Shown: positions 1 to 14,299, counted from the first letter of the stretch. The stretch: 64,000 bases of DNA from Citrus sinensis (GCF_022201045.2 NC_068557.1:6200001-6264000), one strand, 5' to 3'. The notes: generated by a model not told the origin, from the sequence alone. Numbers and translations are program-made.

Positions 1-1712
1 CCGCGGATTTAAAGCCCAGTCTGCATTAATTAGGCTTGAATATGAGTGAAAAAATACAAAACCCGTATAAACTCGACCTGCATAAGGGCTTAATATTTTT
101 TTATATTAATATTTTCTATTTATTATATTGTCTTACTAATATTTTATATATTATTCTATTATGAACTATTATTCTATTATACACTGGATAATTATCTTTA
201 GTTTAATTTTTTTTACTTAAAAATTTATTTCAAAATAAATGAAAAGCCCTTTTAAATTTGTATGGATTTTTAAAAGACTTAAGCATATTCTCGATCACTT
301 AGTCCCGGGCTTGAAAAAATTCGACCCATGCCTTAATTTGCCAAACCCTATATGTATCTCTCTCTATATGTCAAGGTAAAGAATGCTGCTATTTACTTTA
401 AATTCTGGCTTTGAAAGTCAAAACACACTGTTTGATTTAATTTCATTTGATTTTCATTTTTTCTTACCAAACTAAACGGTGCGTTTTAACTTCTGGGGAA
501 TAAATTTAGGACCAGAATTCGGGGTAAATAACTTTTCCCCAAGGTAAAAGCCTCATCTTTAATTCACGTAAATTTTTAAATTATACTGTGCAGACCTCTA
601 TAAATTTAACTGTACACGCGGCTTAACTATTTGTGTCCTTTGGTTTCTAAAATTGTCTATCGAATTCTTTCTGAAAAGAATGAAAATAATAATAATAATA
701 ATCGTCCTGTCATTATTATTTTTTGTTTTAAGAAAAAGGTCCACGCGTCGTAGAAGAGAAGAAGATGTTTCGAGAAATATTTAATTTGTCAATTTAGTAC
801 ATAGTGTGTATTAAGAGGATAATAAGAAGACATGGGACTCAAAAAACCAAGTCAATTTGTCAATCTTTAGACGGTGACCACGCACGAACTTGTCAACCAT
901 ATAACCGCCTATCAGCCCCGCCCAGCCATGTACTTTTGCCAATTAATAACTTGCAAATTTAATCGCTGGGAAGGCTGATAACTAAACATTCAACGAATCG
1001 TATTACATATGGCTTCGCATGGTTTTAAAATTTTTTTTTAATCTGTTTTAAAGGCCAGGAGACTAGTGTAGCATACAATCATGTTGATTGGTTCAAAATA
1101 AGCACTTTTACAGGAGACTCTCTCATCAGAATTTTGCCTTTATGGTCAGGTTGTTGAAGCTGAAAGGAAGTGAAAAGAAAAAGAGAAACAAAAAAAAAAA
1201 AAAAAAAACAAGTACCGAGTCCAAGCGAATAGGAATAAATTGCACCGATTTTGCTATTGATTAGCATTATCTAGTCTCACTTTTTTGGTAATTTTGCCGG
1301 TAAAAAGGTTCCAGTAAATATAAAGTAGCTGTGTAGGTTGCGAAGAATATTAATTAGAATACAAAGGTTCTGTAAGTTCAACTAACATAAAGCCAACTTA
1401 GAAAGATTAATAGGTTTGTGTATTTGGCCATTCATGTTGTGACAAAACATATTAAAAAAGTCGGTTGTTCGGAGGGTTTATTTAAAAAGTTTAGCTTTTG
1501 GGTCGAGTTGATTCTTTTTAAAACAATACAATTATACTTACTTATGTCAGTGTTTGATTAATATACTAAATTATGTTGTGTAACTTAAAGAAATGTTAAA
1601 GAATCATGTCACTAGGTAAGTGGCAACCCATTAAAATATTCACGAAATTTGTTTCTAAGTTTTAATAGAGGTAGATATCTTTTCGTATATGTGTAAGAGT
1701 AAGATATCTTTT

Positions 1713-1743
<31 letters not shown>

Positions 1744-2370
1744 TGATGCATAAAAAAGTATATAATGTCAATATCAGGTCTCTTTTAAGCAAAAACCAAC
1801 AACTTACATTTACATTTACCTTATGTTTGGGTAGAAATGAAGTTGAATACTTTGTTGTATACTAAGGTAAATTTTGTCATCTAGGCAGAAAGAAAGTCTA
1901 AAATGCTCCTGGTGTATATATATCTGCTTATTAGATTTTTACCACCACATACTCTTTCAGTGATTGGGAGGTAAAATCTTTTGGAAGGGCTTATTGAGAA
2001 ATTTGGGTGAAGCTGGCCCTCCGAAGAGAGAAATTCTGGACAAAGAATCAAGAAGCATATGAAGTTAGGGTTTCAGCCAGCTAAATTGAGTTGGCATTTC
2101 TAGACACTGCTTTAGATTCTGGAATCACAATGTCAAATCGTTCAACTACTTACTTGTCAATCTGAGTAGGCTTGCCTTGAGGGTTACATTTGAACTTGAT
2201 TCATTCTATAATGCCACTTCTTTTAGTGTCAAAAACTGCTGCCAAAAAATTTATAAAAAAAATGCTTCCATTGGTTCCACGGGCACCTCAGAAAATTGAA
2301 CAGTAACATGAAAATAAAAATATTGGAAGAGCTGTGGCATATACAACATGACTCGGATTCCATTTTGCTC
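1..2370. other. AT-rich intergenic DNA, no gene supported
   Basis: No reading frame with coding character is seen here. The first 350 bases hold repeat-like text with two inverted relatives of a 'gggctt' motif (near 85-95 and 305-315), which looks like an old transposon remnant. There is a long A run at about 1191-1209 and a TA microsatellite at about 1717-1743. G-box-like and TATA-like words occur, but nothing ties them to a gene. Confidence 0.5.
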
Positions 2371-2380
2371 ATTTAGACAG

Positions 2381-2559
2381 CAGGACCACTAAATTTGACA
2401 AATACAAGGCCAAGATTTGCAGCAATAAAAGGCCAAGCAGCACGTGTCGACAGCTTCTCTGATGATAAATTTCATACGAAAGATGGTGACAGCAAAAAAT
2501 TGACTCCCACTGAAGCAGCTGCAGCACCAGGCAACACAACGCAACAATGGACAGTTTAA
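2381..2559 (+). pseudogene. possible terminal exon or gene relic, unidentified
   Basis: A frame open from a splice-acceptor-like site (pyrimidine-containing tract, AG at 2379-2380) to a TAA at 2557-2559 reads like a protein C-terminus: a basic start, a Ser/Asp-rich middle (VDSFSDDKFHTKDGDSKK) and an Ala-rich end followed by NTTQQWTV. No matching upstream exons were found in the 2 kb before it, so it may be a relic or the last exon of a gene I could not assemble. I do not recognise the family. The 70-codon frame on the opposite strand over the same bases looks like its shadow. Confidence 0.25.
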
Positions 2560-3411
2560 AAGAAGATAAGAACAAATTCAATCGTTTTGATACTTTAAAC
2601 TTATTAGGTGGATGGTGGGCAAATGTTATAAATCCTCAACATCAAAGTTGGATACAACAAAAGGAAATTGTGTGATCCACTCTGAGGAGAATCCATGAAT
2701 CTGTTAATTTGATTTTTTTTACAAAAAAAAAAATTGCACCATCCTTGTTCTGAGAATAGAAGTAAACAAATATTCACTCAATCATTAAGGATTTAGACAG
2801 AAAGAAGACAGGGAGAGAGACCTAAAAAACTCGATTTTAAAAAGTTGAATAATGCTAATTACAGTATCTGCAATCGGGTGGAGAAAGAATAAATCAACAC
2901 TATTGAGTAAGAAAGAATAAATCAACACTATTGATTAAGACTCGGAAGAATGTACAAATGGATGACAAGTTTAGGCAACACAAATTGTAAGAAGACTAGA
3001 TGATTAAAATTAGTCTAAGCATGCAAAATTCCCGTCGTACAAAAGGCCGCTGGGAATGTCGTTCTGCACTTTATCATTTGGGGATGGATTATGCCATATT
3101 GACAAGATGTTGTATATGTAAAAGCTTGCCAAAATCATGAAAGCTGCTTTCATCATCACAACAAGCTCTCTCTCCACTTGCAAGATCTGATATACCTCCC
3201 TAAAAGAAAATAAAAATATACACAGAATTCCCGCTCAAAATCCAAGTTTCCATCAACGCTCTGTAAAGAATGACATAGATTTTGTTGGCTATAAGGTATA
3301 CCTGTATCAAAACCACAACCATCACCATCAATTATCCGATAAAGCCCATTCAGGTGTAGAACACAATCAGCATCTACAACATTTACAATCACAGCACCTA
3401 TCCTCATAACG

Positions 3412-5262
3412 TCAGCCACCTTCTCTCTTGCAGTTGCCAGGCAAGAGATACTTGTACTTCTCGGAGTTGTTCAACAAATATGCAGGAAGATGAACTGCTG
3501 AATAAGAATGAGGTACAGGACCCATCTTTCCAATGATCTCCTTAAATGTGTATTCCTCAGGCAGCATGTCAAATAGGTCAGCTCCTTTGCATATTACATC
3601 CTGAATTCTTTTGGGGTTCAAGTAATGAGAGAACCTCACCCGGTCATAGTGGCTGTAAGCCTTCATCTTGAATATGAAATCCCTTATATGGCGGAAGCAA
3701 AAGCTACAATGCCATCCCGCATCCGAGAAAAGAAGATCAGTTTGACGATAGTGAGCATATCTAGTCTTACCCCTCTTATACTGGTGAACTGAAGCTCTCC
3801 AACTGTTATTATCAACAAAATACTCAAACGAGTACAAGTAGTTCCTCAGCTGAAGATGGAGGATAGACGGAATGTCATCACACCACCTCAACAGATTAAT
3901 TGTGTGGGCACTAGGTATCTCATCAACATCAGACATTATCAACAAGTCATCATCTTCTATACCCGCTATTCTAAGAAGCTGATCCAGTGCAACTCTCTGA
4001 TATGCCTCCTCAACAAATGGATTTTCACCTTTCTTAAATCTTCCCCCAATCATCCCATAAGTCAGACGAGGCTCCACAAATTTAAATTTATGCCGATTGC
4101 TGGCAAAGAACAATGGCTTGGGTAAGCCAGTAAATGTCGAGTTCGACTCAAGAAGTACAAACTGTGTTATGAAAGGATACAACTCCTTCCATCGAATTGT
4201 GAGAATGTCTTCTTCAGTACTGAACAACACAGCATCAAAGACTCGTCTGGGGGACTCCCGAATTCCCCACCCGTGAAGCTTGCAAAGTCTTTCCATTGTC
4301 ACATTCTCATGGTAATAATGAGGGATCTTGATGAAGGGCTTTGGAGGAGATTCCCATAACGGTCTGAGGAAATAGCTAATCTTCTGACCATGCAAATAGA
4401 TTCCAAAGATGAATACTGGGATAAACACAAACACGAAAAACAAGGTCTTCAAATCAAACCCACGCAACATACACCGAAGCCTCGACATTGTCAGCCCCAC
4501 ACGAGATGCCTGCTGCAAAAAATCACAAACTTCATAACATACCCGATTACACACATGTAAACTCATGCCAAAAACGCGCACACACATGCACAACTTCCAA
4601 TAAAGCTATTAAAATGTTAAAAGAAAACAATGATATAACAACAATCATGCATAATCAACAAAGTTTAAGGTCAAAAAGTCTAATGCAAGTTGAATTTCAC
4701 AAAATCAATTCCACCAGCCAAAATGATACACATGCTCAATATATATGCTAATTATTGCATTTACATCAAAACTGAGAATACTACATTCCCTTTCTTAAAA
4801 TTAGCCACAAAAAGAAAAACTGAAAAAAGGGGGGGACAACTTTTCTATGGTCAAATTAATTCCTAATGCAATATCAATTGAACCTAGAAACTTAAATTAT
4901 CAACAATTGGGTATGCAGAACCTACAACTCCAAATTCAAAATCTCAAAAACCTTGACTTTTCAATCAAATAGAAACCAAACACAGAACACAAATTTTTAT
5001 TTCCTCTCCAATTCTGTTCGTTCATTCACACAATTTCATACAAAAATTTAGCAGAGAACCACACCAAAAAAAAATAAAAATTAAATTAGATTAAATCAAT
5101 TTTTTCCATAATCTACAAAACAATAAATCAAAACCAAAAGGACCCCACAAGGAAAACTTTCAAAAAAAATAAATAAATAGATAAAAAAATAAAAAGTACC
5201 TGACCACAAACATCTTCACAAATATCATCAGTCTTCTTAGAACTATAGTACCCATCAGTCAT
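3412..5262 (-). CDS. glycosyltransferase family 17 protein (beta-1,4-mannosyl-glycoprotein N-acetylglucosaminyltransferase-like)
   Basis: Two coding exons: 5262-5200 (21 codons) and 4512-3412, giving 387 residues, close to plant relatives of about 390. The short first exon encodes the conserved plant N-terminus ([21 protein letters not shown] without its last residue), which supports the start at 5262; the second continues in phase after a CAGCAG acceptor. Residues 44-61 ([18 protein letters not shown]) form a single membrane anchor, so a type II Golgi protein is expected. The lumenal part carries the GT17 core, including the acidic [12 protein letters not shown] motif that fits metal and nucleotide-sugar binding. 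GT17 includes animal GnT-III, which adds bisecting GlcNAc; plants are not known for bisected glycans, so the acceptor is unknown. The 3' UTR lies below 3412 and the intron is 687 bp. Confidence 0.93.
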
Positions 5263-5441
5263 GATTAGAAAAACAAAAAAAAAGTTAATTAATTAATCCA
5301 AATCAATAATTAATCTCCGAGATCGTTTCGTTCATCGCCCAGATCAGCATCAGCCCGCGCCAAAAGCTTAATGACCAAATTTTCTCTCTCAAAAATCTGG
5401 CAAAGAAACCCTTCCCTCGCTCGCACCAACGATCTTAAAAT

Positions 5442-5530
5442 GCACTCTCTCTCTCTCTCTCTCTCCCCCCTTCCAACGCTGCTCCTAATTATAGCCGTTT
5501 GGTAGTTTTTTTTTTTTTTTTTCCCCGAAC
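5442..5530. repeat. CT microsatellite and poly-T tract in the GT17 5' leader/promoter
   Basis: A CT run at about 5442-5464 is followed by C-rich sequence and a T run of roughly 18 bases near 5505-5522. It lies 180-270 bp upstream of the GT17 start codon at 5262, so on the gene strand it is a GA/AG-rich leader or core promoter, a common arrangement in plant genes. The reading frames it creates on the minus strand are low-complexity. Confidence 0.6.
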
Positions 5531-8500
5531 TTATTTTTCTTCTTTTTCTTTTTTTTAATCTCTTCAAAAGTTTCAATTCTTATTAAACTTTTCCCCTCTC
5601 TCTCTGTTACACGGCTTGAGTTTTTTTGTTTTAGATTGTCACGCACTTTATTATTTTTTTATCTCCGCCTTTGATTTTGTCGTGCTAGATCCGACGGCCG
5701 AAATCGGTAACACGTGGACCTAGGGAATTTTTGCGGAGACAAATCGTATACAAATGGGAGCCGTCTCGCGTGTGGATTTTTGGATTTTTTTTTTTCACTA
5801 GAATTGCGTTAAAATTTTTAAACATGGTAAATATCCTTTCAGAATCTATCTGGATATTACCAGAAGGGGGTTGACATGTTGACCCTTTGAGGGGAGATTC
5901 AAAAGGGTGTTTTGGACTTTGCTTGTGTCATCGAATTAGCGTACATGGTTTTTTCCGGAGTTAATTGTTTCGTATCTCCCCATGTTTGACCTGGTCAACC
6001 CTTTCACTGTTTTTATTAGCTCAGTAAAACAATAAAACCTAATTAATTAAATTAATTAATTGAAAAGGAATATATATATGTATAGGATATATATATTCTC
6101 AAACTTTACCTTAATGTATATGCAGATTCCAATACATAAAAGAATAAGCAAATTGATTTTAATTTAAACTGTCACGGTTAACATTTTGTGTGGGACTCTT
6201 TTGATATTCTTTTCTGCAAAATAGATTTCACAATCTCATAAATTTCGAAAAATTGAGTTAGAAGTATGTTCAATATTTCTGAACAAACTAAAAATACTAA
6301 CAAAGGTATTTTTATGTCCATTTTTAAAATATTAATTGTTTTTTGTGTTTGTGAAGCAAAAAGCAATTAGCTTAACAATAAAGCCCTTTTTGTTAAGACG
6401 GTTTTAAATTGGTAAGAATTTGGGAATACTTTTGTTGGAAAGTTTCCGCGTATAAAAGGAGATAATCTTTTTATTGAAGGGTATGATATAGAGACAATTA
6501 AAAGAGAGAATAAAGATAATATAAATTAGAACACATTACATTAGGAAAAAGACAATGTTACAAATTCAATTTCCACCGAAGGAATTACATATCTCTCTAC
6601 CTAAGTTAGGTTATACCAATCCAAAATCAATAGTTTAGTATATGTCACATTTGCTGCTTGTTAAACAACTAGAAAGTCATAGAAAACTACTTTTAAATTA
6701 ATTGTAAGTTATATGTAATATAGTATAATAGTTTCAAAACCAGTTGATTTTACTTTATCTATACTCTGTCTTTGAAGCACATCAACAGGCCTTACAGTTA
6801 GAGAAACAATTTAATCGGCGTACTAGTTACTCAAACTTTTTAGGATCTCGAAATGTTGTTTGTAATAATTCAAACCCGACTTGCTAATTCTACAATTTCA
6901 CTCCTCCAAATGAAGCTAGTAAAACTAGTGAAAGTGGTCAAAGCAGCAAGAGCCAGTCCCCGAGTTCGGGATTATGCTATTTTAGTTGCAGGGAAAATGA
7001 ACACTAGATGCCAAAGCGTGAAAAAGTAGGAAAGTATGGTAAAAGCTTATTCGTAGGCACAAAAGAAAGTGAAGAGCACCATGAGGAAGAAACCGACGAC
7101 TCTACTAGTGCCAGTGCACAATCAATCCATTAAAGATTTTTGTGATAGCGGCCTAATGTTGATAGTAAATTGAATATTCTTCATTTCTAGACAAGTAATC
7201 GCGTTAAAATAATTTTCAGGTTACTTATACAATTAGGGAAAAAATATGACGGTGGTTGGAAATCATGAAATGATAACTTTGCAAGTGTCTTATCTTAAGC
7301 CTTCCTCATTAAATGCTAATCATTTGGAATATGATAACTTTGCAGATGCCTTATCTTTAAACATTCCTCGTTAGATGCTAATAATTTGAAATATCACTCA
7401 TAATGCTCTTAGTTTTCTTTGTTCTTCTATTGATTTCAAACATGTAATATTGTAATCCAGTTGAAGTGTAGTGTTTGGTCAAAATTAAGCGATGTGATAA
7501 TAACATGTTTATTGATCGTGTCAATACCGTGTAACAAACCTAGACCCATTTATAATTTGTCACTCGCTTAACACATGTTAATAATTTTAAAAAATAAGTA
7601 TTTGACATATTCTTACTATATGTTCTCTAACATTATCTGCAATACCTTAATTGATTTTAGACCCAACGTAATGATTTTTATTTTTTTTGAAGTGTGGAAA
7701 ATTTACCATAATTTTAATTGTGTAAAAAATGAGTTCGTGAATCAGCGTTCAAAATCGAACGAAATACAAATTACAAATTAATGGGCGATACAGATGTAAA
7801 TCGTTCAATAATTATATCCTTTTAGCCCCATTCAGCATCAATCATGTCTAATTGGCAGGTCATTTCAAAAATTGGTATCCGTAAGTCCAATTTATTCTTA
7901 TTATTTTATTTGTTATTTGGTTAATTTGGATTTACGCCAGTCTTCTTCATAGAGATAATCGCGTCTTTCAATTGTAATATAATTCTTGTAGCTATATTAA
8001 TCCCAATTATTAGCTCATTTTATTGGCTCATCGCACGTGGATAAAACACCAAAATGTTTTAGCCTCATAAGAATGAAAGTCTTTGTTATTCACATTTCAA
8101 CACTTTGATAAATTTTACATTCATTGAATAATTGTGTCGTCACTTTCAATAGACAATTAGTGCCTTCGGTAAGGTTACTTTACACAAAAAAAAAGGGGGG
8201 GCATAGAGATAATAATAAAAAAAATTATTTGTAGCGATTTCTAATTTTTAAATAAAACAGACAGCATTTTTATAAGAAATATATAAGCATTTTCAAAATA
8301 CACACACGTTCTATACAAATTGAATGCACAAAAACCGAGTGATTGTCTCATAAATGATATAAATTATAAATCATAAGTGGTAAGTGATGAACAACATTTA
8401 AATTTTTGAATCAAGGTATTATTATATATCTCTCAAATAATTAATGTCACGCAGCATGCGTTGAGTCCATTTCAGTATCGAATATAATTATTCTTTTTTC

Positions 8501-9179
8501 TTTCTTTTACGTGATCTTATTAGACAACAAATAAAAATAAGATTAATGGGATTGGTTACTAGTTTATTTTATCATCTTAATATGATGCGGTGATTATATG
8601 ATGATAGCCACGTGTATAAAAAAAAAAAAAACCCAATATTTGTTGACTTTGTTGTGAAAAGAAAGACACGGCTTCAATTTATTGTAAAAATAAAGTGATG
8701 GGTAAGATGAAGGGATTTTTTCTAAGACTCAAAATTGGAGATGCCTAAGAAAAGTCAGAAATGTTCTCTTGTAAAACCAGCACATAACCAGGCCACGTGT
8801 CTCATAAATAAACACTCTCCATTGGTTTAGAGAGAGTGATTGTTGACTCTCATTCGGAACACGAGTCGTGTCTCTGTCTCTCTGTCTTTTCGTCTTTCTT
8901 TTTTCTTTTAATGCTCCGAAAGTCTCGCCACTTTCTCCATATTTTGTTTGTACCACTTAACGCCACCCTATACTTGATGTAGATTCTTTAGTTCTTTGTA
9001 GTTATCTAAACCCATTTGATATATTTTTAGATGTAGATCTTCTTAGTTTGTAACGCATTCTCTATTATAGTGTTTGTGTTTTTCTAGTGAATTGAAAATT
9101 TATTTGTGTATTGATGAAATCTTTATGTATAGGTGCATTTATTATGCTCTAAAAATAAGAAAAGAAGAGGGTGTTAACT

Positions 9180-9710
9180 CGTACCATCATATCATGTCTT
9201 ATTTATGTTGTGTCAAATTTGAACAAACACGGATACTACTCATTTATTAATGGCGTCAAAGCATAAAAAATATAAGTGCGTCTCATTCGTTAATCGTGTT
9301 GACTCGTTTAACATATTTAACACAAAAAATAAAAATTAATTTAAAAATAATAAAGTGTTAATATGATTCTTAAAAATAGGTCATGTGTAAGTTAATTCGA
9401 CATAAATATGACATTAATACGTTCATAACGCAATCTGAATATGACACGAATAATTAATTTAGTGTTTAGTATATATACATTAGTTAAATATTTTAATAAT
9501 ATTACCACGCGTTAATTGATATTCATCTCATAAGCATGTAATCATGTTGAGGTAGGTCGACACGGATACAATACAGTTATTTATCGTGTCATATCATGTC
9601 AATTCATTTATTAATTGTGTCAACATTTGTCAACAAGAATATGAAAAAATTATGTCGTATCTGCATCATGTAATCGTGTCATATCACATTTTATTTATCA
9701 GCTACGAAAA
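9180..9710. repeat. degraded dispersed repeat with recurring 'cgtgtcatatcatgtc'-like words
   Basis: Variants of a 'tcgtgtcatatcatgtc' word recur several times on both strands (for example near 9187, 9590 and 9675). This word-level repetitiveness in non-coding DNA suggests a decayed transposon or LTR remnant. No termini or target duplication could be defined. Confidence 0.3.
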
Positions 9711-12219
9711 GATATCATATTTATTGGCTACAGTTTTTTTGTTTGTATAGCATACAGAGTAATGAAACTTCTATTCATGCCATAAAATGAGTTATCATAT
9801 GGGAAACACTAAATCTAAATCCGATATGAATAGTAAAATAGATTACATAAACCCAACCTATTTTATAATTATGCATATCAATACCGATTCAAATCTCTTA
9901 GATTGTACCACCTAGGTATAGTGGTAACCGCTTAAGATTAATTTAGCATAGTCACATACTTAAAAAAGTATAATGGAATCTCAACGGATTATCAAACAAT
10001 AATTAATGATAGAAATTTCAAAAAATAAAATTTTGAAAACGGAAAAAAAAAAAAAGATTTTAAAAGCACAAGCACGAGGTACGGGAATATAGAATTAAAC
10101 TAGAATAGGATAGGATACGACGGTTGGATACATATAATTGTCGCAGTAAAGAATAACGCAACACTATCTATGGATTATCGATAGGCACCAAACAAAAAAA
10201 ATGCATTAAAAAAAATGCAAAAAAAAAAAAAAAAAAAAACAGAAGCAATTTCCTAGAAGTTTCAATTAATTAACTAATGATGGTGAGAAACTTCCTTGTT
10301 TTATCTTTTTCTTTGTTTTTATCATTGCCGGAAATGGAATTCACTGAAAAGCATATTCTTTTTTTTTTTTTTTTTAGGGTAAGATAAATGCTGCATTACA
10401 TGTGTGTTGTTTATTTTGCCAACCCCACCTTTCTACTTTTTCATTTTATAGAAGATTTTTTCCTACCTTTTTTTTTTTATTAAGTACTTCGAATTTTTTT
10501 TTTAAAAAAATTATTGATTGTGCATAGATGATGATCTGGTTAACCATTTTAATATTATGATACAACGTAATTGTGCTTTTTTCTTGTAAGTTTGATGCTT
10601 TTTTTCTTGTTACATACCTACATTATCTGCCATGTTTAGCCAACTATGTAAGCCTAGCATGGCCGGATAAAGAATACACAAATCTTACAAAATTTAAAAT
10701 TATATATATAGATATTTTAAATTTTATTAAAAAAATCATCGATTTATAACATTTTATTTTATAGACGGAGCTTTATTCTAAAATCCAAAAAAAAAAAAAG
10801 TAAAAATTTTTAAAAAAATTATTTTAATTACTTCCTAAAAGGCATCTTTATTTTTGTAAGGGTACATACGTTGCTCGTAATTTAGCCGCGCCCATCTTTT
10901 AAAAGAATGTATGCACAATGACTTACATGTCAAATTGTATGGACCTTTTCAATTAGTTTACCTAAAATCTGGCAAAATTGGAAGTTAGGGTCCAAAGGTT
11001 CTCTGTCCTCAATCCTATAAAATTTTTATTATTTACACGCACCTCTATTAATTGTTTGCCACTCATGGGTAGGCATAGCAAATAAGCACTAGTCCAATTA
11101 TTGACTTCGGTTAGGCAGTCCAATGGGCAATGGGACTTTAATTGCCCATTAAATTAGTAATGATTAACATGTTTGATAAAGTCACAAACGAATTAGTTTG
11201 TTTTGTCGACATGTTTTTTTTTTTGTAGTTAGATTGATACTTTCACCTAAGTTTTAAGTTCCAAAATTGAAAAAATTTCTCATGGACCACAATTGCATTA
11301 ATGGCGTGTTTGTGTTAATTGGAGTTGATTAGAATCGAAATAAAGAACGGGACTTTGAAAAATTGTTTACTTTAGTTGTAAGAATCATAATCGAATGAGT
11401 TGTATTGCAATTAACATGTTTGCTTTGTTTTGAAATCGATATAAATTGTTACAAGTTGTTAAAACGACCTTAATTGATCATTATCTTTATTTATTATAAT
11501 AATTGTGATAATTATTGTTATTATTATTATTTACAATAATAATAACAATAATCTTTATTTATTTTTAATTTTCACCGAGGGTGTAATTGTCAATTCCCTT
11601 CTCAATTCTCATTCCCACCTCCCTGGGATCTCTCTTCCTCTTTTCAAAATTGGTAGGTTGGTTCCCATTCTCTTTCCTTATTTTAGAAGTAAATAATTTA
11701 GTGAATCTCGTACCCTCATTTTCATTCGCATTTCTAATTAATAAACAGAGTATAATGTATTCAAACATGATGTCCACAAATCAATTACCTCCCTCACGTA
11801 CGTGCTCAGTTTGAAGACCACAAATTAATTAGAAATAATCTTGTAAGTAGGTGTGAGAGAATGATTCTTAAAATATCTCCCAAAAAACCTAATTAGTAGT
11901 TACTGGTGGGTTGACCTTGACCTTTTGAAATAACAAAAATAATGAATCTTAAACGTTGTCATTACATATAAAAGCACATAATTATCCTATTAATTTAAAG
12001 ACCTAGCTTTAGATGACACAATCACTGGTTGTTTGTTTATTATTATTATTGTGCATCTTTATTCGTGAGGGGTATATTTTTCAAAGAGATTGGACCACAC
12101 TACATGCATTTTTCCAAACTACAAATTGGCTTTTGTTTCAATTTCTTTTAAAGAATGCTTTATATCTATTAATACAATAAAAAGGAGATAATGGCCAATC
12201 AACAAATCACAAGTTCTCA

Positions 12220-12480
12220 AAGGTTATTGGTAAGAGCTTTAGATGGGAAGTGACCTGCCCTAGACTAGTAAGTGGCTTTTTGGGTGGATTTGGGCCCATT
12301 CACAACCCGAAGTGTTAAAGATGGTCATCACCAATGAGGATATTAGACCTTAAAAGAGGGTAGATTGTGATACCCCATGACGCTTGTGAAGGACGTTGGC
12401 TATTAGCTTATAAGGAGTGACTAATAAAAGACCTTTTGGGTGGATTGGACCTCTATCAAGAACAAAAATGCAATAGAGAA
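12220..12480 (+). mobile_element. possible degraded TRIM/LTR fragment
   Basis: Two diverged stretches resemble each other (12,270-12,300 and 12,425-12,452, both containing a 'ttttgggtggatt' core followed by GG and CC). Between them is 'tgtgataccccatgacgc', similar in style to plant TRIM LTR starts. This fits two decayed LTR pieces, but no primer-binding site, polypurine tract or target duplication was found. Confidence 0.3.
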
Positions 12481-14167
12481 TGACACATGCGTGAGGATCA
12501 AAGCAAACAAAATCTTGCTAGCGAGAAGTCGTTCTAGGCGACAAATGGGTCAGTCAATGAAGGTTAGATTGATAGTGTCCATCATCGTTACTCGCTATCA
12601 TCAATAAGAAACAATGATAATATGAGATGATATTGTAAATAAGACAATAATTGATCGTGCTCTTGAAAATTTTATTGATAATGCGTGGTGAGAGATGAAC
12701 TATTGTGTTTCCACGAGGATGATAGAGATGAGAGGGGAAAAAATTATTTCTTTTTTTTTTTATTTATCAATTTAAGGGTATTTTTGTCTTCTTGTTGATA
12801 TTAACGTGTTACGGTGATTTATATGTTGTGGATGTAAACAAAAAATTGTTTCCATAATTTTATAAAATAGTAAATAAGAAAGAGTGTAAGACGATAAATT
12901 GAATTTTACGATGCATGTGAGCAGCAAATGCATGTATTATGAATATCTTGCACATAATAAAAAGCACGAGACTCTCAGTGAAACCTAACAATCGCAATAG
13001 ACAAAAGCAAGGGTAGGGAAATGTAATTTTAGTGTTAATAATAATAATACTTTTATCTTTGTTGTCACGTTGAATGGGCCAATGGGGGAATATACAATTT
13101 GCATAATAAGGTTGTAATGTGTAGAATATATGTGAGAGTGTCATAATGTTGAAGCTAGTGAAGTGTCATACTGATACACATGTACTCAATGTTGAAGCTA
13201 GTGAAGTTTAGTCAAATATTGATATTATTTCAAGTTTGAAAATTGGATTGAAAATGGAAACGTTGCAATCAATAACCACGATTTTTATTGTCCATTAGTT
13301 ATGACGCTTGGATTTACATTGATGTTTAGGATTTTATGTTTTTATATTGGGTTGGGCCGGTTGCCCCAAATTTTGTGAGATAATTGTGAGTGCACGTGCG
13401 ATTGGCACCCCTCAATCTTCACTCTTTAAAACTCTTTACTTCTGTTTCACAGTTTAAACCTTAACGAAATTATACATTAAAAGATTTGTATGATTCTAAT
13501 TCTAATTAAACTTTTTAAGACACATGAAGTATACAACACTCCAAAAGGAAAAAAAAATGTAGTTTGTGTGTGTATTTTTTAAAACAATGGGTTCATATAT
13601 AAATATAATTTTGGGCATACTTTTATATATTTTTATTCGAATCCAAAGAGAAAAATATAATTTTGATTGAAATTAAGATACGATTTTATGGAAATAATAT
13701 AGTTAGTGGAGGCAAACCACCCATACTACTTTCCATGTAGCTCCCTCCATCGTAATAAGTGCTTGACAGAAAAGTGTTTTTGGGTTTTTGATATACTAAA
13801 TTTCAAAATAATTTATTAATTTACTTATAGTCATTTTATTTATTTTTTTTTTTAAGAAAAAAATTAAATTAGAGTCTTTAATGGGCCGAGTAAAAAAGCC
13901 CATGAGATTTGGACTTTAAAAACGTTCACCCAGCCCAAAATGCCAGCTCCGTTCCGTTGAGTGACGTAAGCCAGACCAAAAAGTTACGTGTATTCTTCAC
14001 ACATCTCGCCGCTGACAGCAAACGGAACCCTTGAGCTCTATTTCTACTCTGTCAAAGTGCGCGTAACACTAATAAGAATTTTTTTTTTCCCTTGAATATA
14101 TATTAAAAAAATAGATAATTATCGTGATATCGATATTTCCGTCGAGCTTGGATTCAATTTCAGATCG

Positions 14168-14299
14168 GTATGTGATCAACTTCTCTTTCGTTTCGTTCTG
14201 TTTTAGGTTTTATATTAGTTTTCTTGCTCTTAAAGCTTTGATTTTTAAGCATTATAGTTGTTTTTAACTGTTCGTAAGATTGTCAATTTGTTGGTTCAG
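14168..14299 (+). other. intron in the 5' leader of GC6
   Basis: A GT donor (CG|GTATGTG) at 14168 and an AG acceptor after a T-rich tract at 14298-14299 bracket 132 bp upstream of the start codon at 14308. This predicts a leader intron ending only 8 bases before the ATG. It is inferred from splice-site words only. Confidence 0.5.

Larger units (their letters stand above)
5580..14160. other. 8.6 kb gene-poor spacer
   Basis: No assembled gene is supported. The text is strongly AT-rich with many short homopolymers. Weak points: a stretch at about 6880-7130 with Ser/Lys-rich coding-like character but stops in every frame; an approximate 66-bp tandem duplication around 7270-7390; repeat-like sequence at 9180-9710; a possible degraded element around 11,300-11,800; and LTR-like text at 12,220-12,480. 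The last few hundred bases before 14,160 should contain the GC6 promoter. Confidence 0.5.

Noticed and set aside
8729-8956. A 75-codon minus-strand frame in the large spacer.
   Set aside because: Low-complexity Arg/Thr-rich translation, no homology recognised and no splice context.
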